NCBI GenBank assembly: GCA_944472135.2
Contig: CALYDD020000275.1
Span: 1 to 64,000 of the forward strand
Direction: 5' to 3'
Source of the DNA: Trichobilharzia regenti
Lineage: Eukaryota; Platyhelminthes; Trematoda; Strigeidida; Schistosomatidae
Length of the DNA stretch: 64,000 nucleotides
Position numbers and translations under genes: made by a program. The notes under the pieces are model-generated. The model was not told the origin of the DNA. It ran no database searches and saw only the letters and a list, made by a program, of their open reading frames with translations. Below, piece after piece: positions 44,160-58,565 of this stretch; within the stretch, counting starts at the first letter, position 1, and every line of letters starts with the position of its first letter.

Positions 44160-47037
44160 CTCAAGTTCATTGAGACAGTTATCACATCTAAGGAGAATTC
44201 CAGTCACCTCATCCTAAAGTTAGCACTGAAGATGCTATATAGGAAGACAACGAGGGCCTTACGACTCAACTGTGCAGCTCAGAGAACTCAGCTACACTAC
44301 ACCCAACTAGACTATACACTCAAAATTCACCACTCATGTTGATTTCATGAATCAGGTATTCAACAACAATGCATTTGATTGTTATTCTCATGAACGAATA
44401 GTCTCATATTCTCTTCATCATTTTGGCCTTCGGTATTATCTCTACTTTTATCAGCCGTTGGTTATCACTTAAAATCTTAGCCTGTATGTACTGTTTTGAG
44501 TCGTAGCGTCACTACTCGAGTTGTCTGGTGTCAATGTGGCAATAAATGCTAGAATAGATGCTACACTACGCCACCGGATTACCATTAGTAATCGTTTATT
44601 TGCTTTTAGGTCGTTATCCTAGGGTAAGAAACACCTAGTCAGAAAAGAGTTGTTTTTGTTATCTGACTGTACACCCATGGATTGCAGGTCGAACGAAATG
44701 AATAAAAAGTTCTTTCAGCAGCTGAACGACCTCAACTAAATACCAGGCACATCATGATACTAACTGCAGACTTTGGAAAATAATTTAGTTAGCTTACAAA
44801 GCCAATATACATTGTTCTAAATCACACTTCTTCGTGAAAAACACCAACTGTTGTTGTACTTCACACCTTCGTAAGATGCATTTAAAATAAGTTTGCAAGG
44901 AGCAAACTCGGTCCACATTCAGTTAATGGATGCATCCACCACGTGTTTGTCGCCCTGAGTCAATTGTTGGGAAAGGCAGCCAAACCACGACGTCGCACAG
45001 TAGGTTTAAAGACAAATGTGTTGGGGTGGCACTTGTCGATAAATCATATATCTCTAGATAGGGTCCAGAAGAGTATACAACTTAGTGACTCAAGATGTTT
45101 TCTGATTAAGATCGTGATGCGAATCAATGAACATACTGCAATTTCCGCGTTTTAAGTGAATCATTTGAAATAAATCGGATACCCAGCAGAACACGTATAG
45201 TTTGTATATCTCGAAAATCACTAAATCATTCTGCTGAATGTAATCATCAAAGTGGGTTAAAATGCCTTTTCGCAATAACATGTATCATCGTATGTTAATA
45301 AAACACTCAAATTGTTACGAATATAGAATATTTGAGAATGAAAGAGTCCCCATCACTTTGTGCAAATATTAATTAGAATATTTTCGTTTTGGTATGTATG
45401 ACTTAAAGGATAGTCTTTACACTAGATGCACCCAAAATGCATCAAGAGGAAGAAACCAGCTCCTACCGAAAAGTGAGAATTTAACACTGTTTCAACAATC
45501 TGAAGTGATAATATTGAACTGGGAATGTCGATGAAGAAGACACCATATATAAAACAGCGTAATTTAACTTGCCAATAAGTAGAGACTAACTCCGCCATCA
45601 GAAAGACGTAAGACCGTATACCGTTCATTATCCTAACTGACTATCCCCCGACTTAAATTTCACTTCATATCTTTTTGGTTTATCCTCATGATATATGCTA
45701 AAAAGTTAAAGTACCTTCCAAATAATCAATGTCTCGCGATAAGAAATACAATCAAACTAGATTACTGCGAATGGGAAATAATAAAACATTCTAAGGACTT
45801 TCCACTGGGATCATGTGAAGATACTAGCTACGGCAAAAACGGACGTTATCTCACAATTTACAGAATTTGAAATTTTTCATTGTGCTAAAAAATTAGCGGC
45901 ATTCTAAGTAAGATGTTACTTTGCCTTAGTGCTTGATCTGACAATAAGAAACCAAAGGATTAAGTGCATTGACCAATTTACTTACTTATACAATGTGATC
46001 ATTCCAGAAGAGCCGAAAAATCCAGATTAGCTAGAGGAAATATGATACAAAATGTATTTATTCAGGATATGGTGGCACCAAACAAAATGCAACACCATTG
46101 CATATTGTCCAAGGAATTGATTTAGCGTGAAACCTTAATGCAGCATCTAAATGCACTTAACGGAGTCATAAAGAAACTTACGTTCAATGAGCCCTTACAT
46201 TGTACTAGTATCATCGAAATTGAAGCCGACCTATAATTACTAAAACAGTGATCATGCATATCATATCATTCACCGTACTGCTTTTCTATATTTACAAATA
46301 TATTCACGTTAAGTTGCAGAAGCTACCTGCAAAAAATAACCCAGCTAGCATTATTTCCGGGTGCACTGCAGACTCTGGGACAAAAAACTTAGGGAGCATA
46401 AAAATACGTGGGACAATGTCCCTAAGCCTGTCCTTAAAAGTCTGGAATGCACTCTACATCTGCCCCGAAAAATCTGCAAAGCACCCGAAAAAAGTGCTAG
46501 CTGGGAACTGCTGTGGTAAATTTAGAAAATCCTTGACTCAATCCTTTATCACAAATTAGTTACTCATGATAATAAATAGCCTCAAGACTTTGACACTTGC
46601 CCACCCTAATGAATAAACAGAACTTCTAACATTGCAGATTAGTAAGTACTGTGATTCAGATAACTAGTCCGTTAGTCACCCATTGATCCAAATGCGCAAG
46701 CTTTTGTATACGTGGTTGGTGTTGCATGATATTCCTATGAAATGGTGAGAATGAAGAGGCTTCTGGAAAACAGTGGCCATATATGGTACTCAGTCACAAC
46801 TGAAATATCAGCATATCGTACAGTATGTATTTAAAGGGATTTGTACATTTATTAAGGAGCCAGAGAATCACGAATTTAGATAGGAGTACAGATAAAAGCG
46901 TCCTAATTTTTTTCTGCATTATATCGATTAAGTCCGTTGGCCCTAAGTTCATGTCACGGGCTCGAAGAAAACCATAAAACCAATTTGACTTGGCGTGACG
47001 TGACTGTACTTGTCGAAAGCGGTTGTCAGCAAGCATC
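44160..47037. other. 2.9-kb stretch with nothing recognised
   Basis: AT-rich sequence. A 103-codon plus ORF at 46248-46559 starts with a hydrophobic segment but has no family resemblance and no neighbours that support it. Confidence 0.4.
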
Positions 47038-47856
47038 ATGCGTGAATGTATTAGTCTTCATGTTGGTCAAGCGGGTGTCCAGATGGGCGATTCGTGTTGG
47101 GAGTTGTATCGTCTGGAGCACGGGATTGAGTCAGATGAGCGAGTGCTGGTTGACTCGACGAGTGGAAGTGAAAATGACGCCTTCAGTACATTCTTCAGTG
47201 AGACGGGTGTCGGTCACTATGTTCCACGCGCAGTGTTTGTGGATCTTGAACCGAAGGTGGTTGATGGTTTACGCCATGGGAAGTACAAGCAGTTATTCCA
47301 CCCGGAGCAGATGGTTACTGGGAGGGAGGATGCGGCGAATAACTATGCTCGTGGCCACTACACGGTGGGCAAGGAGCTGGTGGATGAGGTGTTGGATCGG
47401 ATACGGAAGTTGTTCGAGAGATGCACTGGTCTTCAAGGCTTTCTTATATTCCATTCGTTCGGAGGTGGTACTGGTTCAGGTTTCACCTCGTTACTGATGG
47501 AACAACTGTCGGTGGATTTCGCGAAGAAGGTGATACTGGAGTTCGCAGTATATCCCGCTCCACACATCTCTACAGCTGTTGTTGAGCCGTATAACTCAGT
47601 CCTGACGACTCATACGGCGTTGGAGCACTCAGATTGTGCTTTCATGGTGGACAACGAGGCGATTTACGACATATGCCGTCGAAATCTGACCATTGATCGA
47701 CCATCATACACGAACTTGAATCGTCTGATTGACCAAGTTGTGCGCTCGATAACAGCTTCACTTCGATTCAGTGGCGCATTGAATGTGGATTTGAACGAGT
47801 TCCAGACATTAAGCCTCGAGAAATATGACAACTGGATAGAACATGGATCAAGCTAA
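47038..47856 (+). pseudogene. alpha-tubulin-like ORF, truncated after residue 257
   Basis: Residues 1-257 follow alpha-tubulin closely. They start with [15 protein letters not shown] and contain the GTP-binding signature GGGTGSGF near residue 142, IYDICRRNL near 208 and NVDLNEFQT ending at 257, including the catalytic Glu of the T7 loop. Normal alpha-tubulin has about 450 residues. Here homology stops exactly after Thr257 and 15 unrelated codons lead to TAA. No splice donor is visible at the break. The loop around residue 40 is divergent and has Ser in place of the acetylated Lys. The ORF has no intron and is less AT-rich than its surroundings. Without the C-terminal half it should not form a working tubulin. 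It may be a broken retrocopy, a rearranged paralogue or an assembly break. Confidence 0.8.
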
Positions 47857-47922
47857 GAAATGTTTCGATAAAATAAATCGACTTTAAACACAAGCTGCAA
47901 TGTCTTGTAAATGGTGACTTAC

Positions 47923-48073
47923 CAAGGTAAGGAAACAGATCAAAATGACCAGACCGATCCCACGTTCCAAAAATACCGAAATTCCGCCATGAAGAGTGAC
48001 CTCTTAGTAGACTATTAAAAGTATATGGACATTTTGGTATTGATCCACTAAATGAGAAGCAATTTGAAGTCAT
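47923..48073 (-). CDS. candidate first coding exon of an unknown gene
   Basis: An ATG at 48073 (minus) follows an in-frame TAA two codons upstream. It opens 50 codons plus one base, ending exactly at a perfect GTAAGT donor (47922-47917). The peptide contains RGHSSWRNFGIFGTWDRSGH and FDLFPYL, rich in Phe, Ser and Gly. No domain was recognised; it could be a mitochondrial-type leader. The next exon would lie at lower coordinates, beyond or inside the tubulin fragment, and was not found. The evidence is only the start context and the donor. Confidence 0.3.
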
Positions 48074-49743
48074 ATTGGGTTATCTTCCAACATAAATGTT
48101 TTTAATTTCGGCCTTCTAGACTCGTGCTTACGTTACACATACAAAAATTCAGATCTTAACAGATTTCTCATCCAAGAATAGAGACTCCTAATATTGAGAT
48201 TATGGTAATCCCGAAGCTGCTTTCAAACCTCTAATTCCGGAAGTTCTAGTGATCCTGATTAACTTCATCTACAAGTGTTTCCTTGACTCTCTGAGACCAT
48301 AGCAAAACCATTGCCGTCTCTGTACGTGCATGTCACTGTGTCAGTCTGTTTCAAAGGTACTGAAATGATGTCACAACCAGTACTATATTCATTGCCGTGC
48401 TACTGGTAAAGCTAGAGAGTCCTGGTATTAACAGAATGCAGGGAAGCTGGATAACGGACGTTCTCAGGGGTGGAAGACAGAATTTAGGTAAACAGCTAGT
48501 TAAGAACAGAACTTCGAGGGACATTTTTAGTACATTCTGCAACAATAATGGTTTGTGCTAGCTCAAAATAGTACCACGAAGCAAATAATATAAAAACGAA
48601 AGTTCGAGGAAGGCTTTGCTACGAACCTAGAGCGTATTCTGCATTCCACCTGCAACACGGGTAGTGAATGATATGATGAATACCCAGTGCCGAACTCCCA
48701 TGGTGGATTGGCAAAGTCTGTGAGATGTTATCTGGTTATCTGATGTCCATTTTTACCCGATTATTATATCAGCTGAGAGCTCGTTCACCCTTCTAAAATT
48801 CGCTTAACTCCTAACCAAGCGCCTGCCATTATTATTTGCCTTTGGTTGGTCATTTTTTATTCTTCACTTTGCATTTTTGTGATCGTGGACTGTTGATAAT
48901 AATAAGGTATTGTCATACAGTTGCTATTTCTTTAATAGAATTCATGGCTACCCCAATCAGTGTCTACTTGACTTTGAGTTGTCTCCAGGAGGCGTGTCTA
49001 ATTCTGTTCGATTCTTGCAGCTAGAGTTTTGGTCTCATGTAGTTAGGAATATTCCATATGCTCCTAAAGTATTTTAATGTTGTTTTTGCCAGTTAATTGT
49101 TTTTGTTGTACAGTTTATATTTGTATTTGATGAAAGATCGGACTGCATAGCTCCCAGGGCACAATGTTGGTCTAGTTTGGTAATGTTTGACGAGCTGTAC
49201 GGTAAAACGCCTAGATTAGTTTCCTGCATTCATACCGAAATGTTGAGTTTTGATCAATACAATGTTTTGTAGTGAAGTCTCTTGCTTAAGACCAAATGAC
49301 TTCCCTATTCCCAAGAAATCAAAGAGGAAGCATCGTAGTGGTCGGCAAAGAGCTCTCAAACGCATACTAATACATTTAACTGTGGTCCCTGTCATAATGA
49401 ACACGAACTGCCGCTCTCTGCCTAACAAGATAATGTACCTGCAATGTCTGGTGTCCACTGACACTTATCATAATGCTTCCATAATCGAATCACGAGAAAT
49501 TTGGTAACATGCACTTTATGATAACAACCTTATCTCACTAAACGAATAAGTATTATTTACACAAGACTGTCACTGTTGCAATAAGAAAATTGGTAGTAGC
49601 GTTGCAACTTTTATTCACTGCAAATGGTCTATTTCAAATAATGTTTGTTTCTCATTCTAAAATGACTCCATAGACTGTATTACTGTCATATATCCTCCCA
49701 AAGCCTCCCCAAATGTGAACAAATCTTTGTTACAAATATGAAC
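48074..49743. other. 1.7-kb stretch with nothing firmly recognised
   Basis: AT-rich sequence with weak hints of an RTE 3' end near 48600-48660 (CATTCCACCTGCAAC, as near 26060). No gene was found. Confidence 0.4.
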
Positions 49744-49949
49744 TGTCAATGGAGTTGCAGATTGAACGATCAATTCTTGGTTGTTTGCTCAAAATCAACT
49801 TCCCCAATTTTCGCGGAGGCATCAATACGACAGTCATCGTCTCATCGGTCGCTGTTGAGAAAGAAGAGTGAAACATCGTCAGAAGTAATACAATGATTTA
49901 TTATTGTAATATTTGTTCACAGAGCCTAGTAAAAACATTATTTTTATAT
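49744..49949 (+). repeat. BEL/Pao 5' LTR, first half (copy C)
   Basis: It starts TGTCAATGGAG at 49744 and follows copies A, B and D until ...TTTTTATAT at 49949, where the gypsy element is inserted. It continues at 55147. Confidence 0.85.
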
Positions 49950-50269
49950 TGTAGCTGTAAATAATTCCCCAAAATTATTGACCACAGCAATCACTCATTG
50001 GATGCTGACCACCACTGTTTAAGTCGACTTGTTTAGCTGAAGGCTTCCGGTCAAGCATCCCCGCCATTTGGTACCCCGTCGTGTAACGTGCACGATCACT
50101 AGCTAACTAAGCGTTCGTCTAACGGCTGGTTTTGGTTACTAAATATATATCTCGGCTCGGACGATCAATTGTTGGCTTTTGCTTTGTCTTTGGTACGCGA
50201 GAATAAATTAGTTAGAAGTTGTTGAACGAGATATCACGTCAAACCTTTAATATCCGTCAACCTTTAAAC
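49950..50269 (+). repeat. gypsy 5' LTR
   Basis: It begins TGTAGC and ends CCTTTAAA just before the primer-binding site. The last 18 bases (TATCCGTCAACCTTTAAA) look like a tandem duplication of the preceding stretch and are absent from the 3' LTR. Confidence 0.85.
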
Positions 50270-50286
50270 TGGTGAGCCCGACCGCG
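50270..50286 (+). other. gypsy primer-binding site
   Basis: TGGTGAGCCCGACCGCG directly follows the 5' LTR. A TGG start matches the CCA end of a tRNA primer. I did not determine which tRNA. Confidence 0.65.
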
Positions 50287-51205
50287 AACTTTATCCACGA
50301 TAAACCCGCAGATAACCCCGGTGAGTTCGTTCCATTTTGTATTTGTTCTTGTACCATATATTATTCGACATAATTTTCGTCATGAGTGATCTTAGTCCCA
50401 AGGTCATCCGTATCCGCTCAACTCCTAAAACCATTCAGCTCGTACCATACTGGCCAGATAATGCTGAAACGTGGTTTCTGCTAGCTGAAGCAGATTTTTG
50501 TGAGCATGGGATAACCGATCAACGTTCACAGTTACTTGCAGTTATTCACGCCCTACCGCGGGAATTCAGCAAGTACGTAACATCACAGATGTTGAGTCCC
50601 GAGGTAAGTAACTCATACGAGTTGCTGAAAGCATCCCTCCTCAGGAGAAACGTTCTCACGGACAGACAACGTCTAGATGAATTATTTCGCAACATCGAGT
50701 TAGGAGATCAGTCAGCCGTGAGCATGCTGACAAGAATGAAAGAAGTCGTCGGTCAAAGTCAGTTCGACGAAGGACTGTTTAGAGAACTCTTCTTAACCAA
50801 GTTGCCACAATCTGTACAGACCGTACTTGTGACACTTGAGGGTACTGTAATAGAGAACTTAGCTATTACTGCAGATAAGATTCTAGAAATAACTAAACGG
50901 TCTGTTCCCGAAATATGCTCAATGACTAAGCAGACTTCGAGTGAGGATCCTGCAATGACAGAGTTATGCAACTCCCTTCAGCAGATGTTTAGGTCAAACA
51001 TGCATTCTAAATCCTCCAACCGTCGTCCTAAATCTCTTCAACGCAGGAACTCGCGTGGTCGATCTAAGTCCAAACCACGTTCACTGAAAAACCCTGACTG
51101 GTGCTGGTACCGCAACACCTATGGCCAAGAAGCGAAGTGTTGCCGTAAGCCTTGTAACTTCGGAAATGTCTCAAAGTCTGCGGGAAACTATCCCGCCGGC
51201 ACGCG

Positions 51206-54336
<3,131 letters not shown>

Positions 54337-54828
54337 CGAATTCGTGTGATTCACGCAACTCACTCGTTCGTGGTACTAACTATTTTTTTTGACGTATACA
54401 TTTTTTTATATACAGTACCACCAAACACAAAAAATTTTTTTTACAACGGTTCATGTAACATACACAAAAAAAATTAACTAGATGTATTTTTTTTATCGAT
54501 GTTCTGAACTTAGCATTATTTTACTGTACAGTAAATGCACACAATTTTTTTTAACCAAAAAGCTCATTTCGTACATTTTCCTCGACATGGTTCTTAGCGT
54601 TCTTGTTTCCTTTTCCAGGTGCGACGGGCACTGGACAAGAAACAAACGAAGCACGGAATCCAAAGAAAAACAACAACCAGGAAGCTATGTACAAACACAC
54701 CATTAGCATAGGCAGACAAACCAGTAGGCATAAGACCAAGCCGCTCGGAAGATTTTTTCACCCGAAAGGGAACCATCGAGTTTTTTTTACTTCCGGCTGG
54801 TTCTGTCTTAAGGTCCTCACGACCCCAC

Positions 54829-54844
54829 TAGGGGGGTAGTGAGC
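54829..54844 (+). other. gypsy polypurine tract
   Basis: The purine-rich run AGGGGGGTAGTGAGC lies immediately upstream of the 3' LTR (54845), where plus-strand priming would occur. Confidence 0.6.
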
Positions 54845-55146
54845 TGTAGCGGTAAACAATTCCCCAAAATTATTGACCACAGCAATCACTCATTGGATGC
54901 TGACCACCACTGTTTAAGTCGACTTGTTTAGCTGAAGGCTTCCGGTCAAGCATCCCCGCCATTTGGTACCCCGTCGTGTAACGTGCACGATCACTAGCTA
55001 ACTAAGCGTTCGTCTAACGGCTGGTTTTGGTTACTAAATATATATCTTGGTTCGGAAGATCAATTGTTGGCTTTTGCTTTGTCTTTGGTACGCGAGAATA
55101 AATTAGTTAGAAGTTGTTGAACGAGATATCACGTCAAACCTTTAAA
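54845..55146 (+). repeat. gypsy 3' LTR
   Basis: It begins TGTAGCGG and ends CCTTTAAA, 302 bp. It matches the 5' LTR except for about five substitutions and the 18-bp duplication. The ATAT target duplication and the second half of the BEL LTR follow. Confidence 0.85.
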
Positions 55147-55302
55147 ATATGTTGGTGTAACAATAAAGAATTCTCGAGTGGCCAATCGGTCTTTTGGATT
55201 TGGCGTCCGTTATTACTAAGCGTTTCTGAAATCTTCAAGGAACAGCGTGGGCCCGAGCGTAGCAAGAGCTGGGCATTAACGGTTTATGAGACGTGATTGA
55301 CA
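55147..55302 (+). repeat. BEL/Pao 5' LTR, second half (copy C)
   Basis: It resumes with ATATGTTGGTGTAAC and ends GATTGACA at 55302, before the internal region with gag. Confidence 0.85.
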
Positions 55303-56720
55303 GTTTCTGACGATAGAAACAGACTTTGGCGGATTCAGACATTTGGTGAAAGTTTGGATAGTCACCGTTCATCTTTTCTGGTGCCAGTCAAGTCCTCTTT
55401 GAACAATCAATATCTGGAACGTTTTTGGAATTGGGTCAAGTTCAACAATGCGTGGGTCAAAGAAGGGACAGAGTGTCTTGGATACAAACAGGAAAGTAAG
55501 TCATGGTGACTTGTCTGTTAATTGTAACGATGTGTCTGATGTTAAGCATGACATGGTTGATGTTACTGTTTCGCCGTTCAGGGATAAAAGGAACATCAAA
55601 CTCCCTAAATTAGAACCACTGTGTTTCGATGGAAACCCAGCTGATTATTTACAATTTATAAAGGAGTTTGAGATCATGTTGAGTAGTGTTTAATTAAATG
55701 ATGAATTGAAGTTAATGTATTTGATGAGATACTGCACTGGAGATGCTTCAAGAGCTATACAGTGCTGTGAGTTTATGAAGCCAAAAGAGGGCTACGATGA
55801 GGCTATGAGCATATTACGTCAAAGGTTTGGAAGACCTTCGATGATTGTAGGGAAATTATTCGAGGCTGTTAAGGGTAATGGTGGTCAATTACAGGATGAC
55901 TCCCAGGCACTTACTGAGTTTTTAGATAATTTGCTAATTTACAAGAATGGAATGATTTCGATGAATCGAATGAGTGACCTCAACTCGAGTTTTATACTAG
56001 AAGTAATAGCAAGACGTCTACCTACTCGACTGCAAAGGAAGTGGGTGAAGATAAGCTCCCGTATGGAGGATGAGGGTATCGAGCCAAGGTTTGATGATAT
56101 CCTGAAACTGGTAAAAGATAGCGTCAATCAATCTATGAGCAAGTTTTCCAGCCTATTAAATCTCACCCCTAGAATAGAGCAGTCTGAGAGCAAAATGCAA
56201 TCATTGATGACGAGTATGCCTCAGAGAGGTGGATATCGAGAAAGCTCCATGATGTCTAGTAATGTATATAGACCTAGTGAGTGTAACAGCTTTCGTGGTA
56301 CATCCTCAACAGATAAGTTACAAGATGCAAGACAAACACGGTTGTGTTTTACACGTTTGCAAAAGCTGTATATAAATGTGAGCTGTGGATCATTGAGCAA
56401 GTTTAATGATAAGCTAAATGTGAAATCAAGGTCTGACTCCGAATTGTGTGACGATAACGGTGTGGTGAAGAAGTCTGTAGTTGCAACTGGTAAGCCATTG
56501 TTGAATAGAGTGTCACAGAGGAGAGTTACTGTCTCAGAAGACAGTTGTGACTCCACAAGTTAACAAAGTATTACTAGTCAGAGTGAAGATATAGAACCTT
56601 TAATGATTTGTGAGGAAGAACCCAAATTGTCTACTGCTGTTAATAAATAGTTTGAAAATGATGAAATTGACGGTAAAGTGAATATTCTTGATTATAATAA
56701 TAATCATGTATATTCTCATA
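55303..56720 (+). mobile_element. BEL/Pao internal region, gag only
   Basis: A leader and a gag-like frame follow the 5' LTR. Translation with sporadic stops continues to about 56720. No protease, RT, RNase H or integrase follows, and a solo LTR of opposite orientation lies at 57111. The copy is 3'-truncated. Confidence 0.65.
55448..56563 (+). pseudogene. BEL/Pao Gag (DUF1759-like) with one nonsense codon
   Basis: One frame runs from about 55448 to 56563, interrupted by a TAA at 55691-55693. It starts with a basic segment, then IKLPKLEPLCFDGNPADYLQF and IKEFEIMLSSV, the typical beginning of the DUF1759 domain of Pao Gag. RYCTGDASRAIQ, MSILRQRFGRP and LTEFLDNLL follow. Near 56343 the string CFTRLQKLYINVSC has the spacing of a CCHC zinc knuckle, but the second Cys and the His are Arg and Tyr. 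The protein would have packaged the element RNA. The stop and the damaged knuckle indicate decay. Confidence 0.8.
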
Positions 56721-56724
56721 TAAA

Positions 56725-57110
56725 CATATAAATTTACATGAAAATGCATGCCATTTTTACAGGCACGATCAAGTATGATATAATATCAAATCGTAGATTG
56801 TCTACAAGTTAATAATGTTTCAACAGTTAAATATTTGATATATATATATATATAAATACACTCATTGTCTGAACTAGGCTGTATAGTTATGGAATTGTAC
56901 AATTGTCCTCTAGGTTGAGCGGGAACATCGACTTCGTTTCGTTTTCATCCCGTGGTTGTAGGCATACGATAACCAACCAATATTGAGGTAAGTACAACGT
57001 TTACAAGGGATTGAAAGCTGTTTTTAGAAAAGTAAAAGTGCTAAGATGAATCAATAAAGTGTATTGAAATGGGTTAGTGCAAGTATCACTAATAAATGCA
57101 TTAATAAAGG
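56725..57110. other. non-coding stretch with an (AT)n tract
   Basis: An (AT)n run lies at about 56837-56855. Nothing else was recognised before the solo LTR. Confidence 0.45.
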
Positions 57111-57465
57111 TGTCAATCACGTCTCATAAACCGTTAATGCCCAGCTCTCGCTACGCTCGGGCCCACGATGTTCCTTGAAGTTTTCAGAAACGCTTAGTTA
57201 TAACGGGCGAAAAAACCAAAACACCAACTGTTGACTTGAGTATTCTATATTGTTACACCAACATATAAATCAAGTAGGACTAAGGTCTGTGAACAAATAT
57301 TACAATAATAAATCGTTATATTACTTCTGACGATGTTTCACTCTTCTTTCTCAACAGCGACCGATGAGACGATGACTGTCGTATTGATGCCTCCGCGAAA
57401 ATTGGGGAAGTTGATTTTGAGCAAACAACCAAGAATTGATCGTTCAATCTTCAACTCCATTGACA
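57111..57465 (-). repeat. solo BEL/Pao LTR (copy D) with 5-bp target duplication
   Basis: The 355-bp LTR has perfect 7-bp terminal inverted repeats (TGTCAAT / ATTGACA). It is flanked by AAAGG at 57106-57110 and again at 57466-57470. No internal sequence adjoins it, so it arose by LTR-LTR recombination. It sets the boundaries used for copies A-C. Confidence 0.9.
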
Positions 57466-57534
57466 AAAGGAAACTCCCTAGGCTGACAACGTTCATTTGC
57501 AATGTATAATGCTTCCTGTACAGTTTGAACTATC

Positions 57535-57735
57535 ATGATGTCCACTTTTGGTTTTAATGCATTTTTCCTCTTGCCGTTTTTTTATTTTATGTTTTTTTGT
57601 GCATTCGGTGCACAACCGTACCCTACAGGGAATAGGAATAGAATAAGTCGAATCAAATTCATAAAGAGCTATAAAATGTTAGGCTTAATGAGATATAATG
57701 AGGATCAAGTAAAGAGGTTATTAGAAAATGAATGA
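57535..57735 (+). CDS. small secreted-peptide candidate
   Basis: The 66-codon frame (ATG at 57535 or 57538) starts with a strongly hydrophobic segment (FFLLPFFYFMFFCAFGA, about residues 10-26) that looks like a signal peptide with likely cleavage after FGA or FGAQ. The mature part of about 40 residues is basic in its first half (GNRNRISRIKFIKSYK) and charged/helical at the end (EDQVKRLLENE). No family was recognised. It lies between a solo LTR and a CR1 LINE. Its AT-rich codon use is compatible with a host gene, but a T-rich tract could create such an ORF by chance. Confidence 0.3.
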   Translation: MMSTFGFNAFFLLPFFYFMFFCAFGAQPYPTGNRNRISRIKFIKSYKMLGLMRYNEDQVKRLLENE

Positions 57736-57959
57736 GATAAGACATTGTGAAGTGGTATTTAAAGATCCGACAATGGACAGCAAGTTAGTTTATGAGATGC
57801 CCCACAAATCTGTGCAGAGCCCACATGGTCGCATCTCAACAATAGGCTGAGTAAATGGTACATATTTAAAGGTAGAAGCATGATCTGTTTAGGCGTTCAT
57901 TATTATCTTTTTCAAGGTAAAGATCTAAGCCCTCATAAAAATCAAAAATATCTCGAGCC
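57736..57959. other. short stretch with nothing recognised
   Basis: No ORF or repeat was recognised between the small ORF and the CR1 LINE. Confidence 0.4.
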
Positions 57960-57974
57960 TTCAAATTTCATATT

Positions 57975-58565
57975 GCTGAATGGCGCAATGTAGTCTCTCG
58001 CAAAAAGCGAGATAAGGATAACACTTCAGCTACACCGCCCAAGAAGGATAGAAACACACTTACGCCTCAGGGCAAGAAAGTCACGGAAAGCAAACCCGAT
58101 CTCTCTGATAGGTCTCTCATTCTCCACAAAGTGGAGGAGTCACTGGCCCTCGATCCTAAGGCCAGATTCGAGCATGACCTTAACTTGGTCAAGCCCCTTT
58201 TAGACAAGCTACTGCCACAAACAGTATCAGGCATTACTATACACAGCGTATACAGAATAGGTCAAAAGCCTGACCCTACAGTAAGTGAACCTGTACGTCT
58301 CCTCAAAGTCGTACTAAACTCTAAAGCAGAGAGGGATGCTATTCTAAGCAACTCTCATATTCTCAAAGGATCAGGGATATATGTCCGCGCTGACTTAAGC
58401 CTAGCAGACCGTGTCAAAAGACAGGCTGCGGCACTAGAATTAAGTGAGCGACGCCGGAACGGTGAAAAGAACCTTAAGATTAAGGGTTTTCGGGTTGTCC
58501 GAGTTCGCAGTTTAATGATCCCGAAACCTCTGTGGGTGGGCCGGGGAAGCACCAATCTGAATTAA
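57975..58565 (+). pseudogene. CR1 LINE N-terminal region
   Basis: The frame is open from AEWRNVVSRKKRDKDN (about 57980) through a lysine-rich stretch and LILHKVEESLALDPKARFEH to RVVRVRS and a stop at 58565. It resembles the region preceding the endonuclease in CR1/SR1-like elements, probably involved in RNA binding. No ATG starts this frame and the 5' end is approximate. A frameshift near 58530 leads to the endonuclease. Confidence 0.65.

Noticed and set aside
46248..46559. 103-codon ORF with a hydrophobic start
   Set aside because: No similarity, no splice context and no neighbour support. It is likely chance in AT-rich DNA.
46937..47497. 186-codon ORF overlapping the tubulin start in another frame
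   Set aside because: It is a shadow of the tubulin ORF; the other frame carries clear family similarity and this one none.
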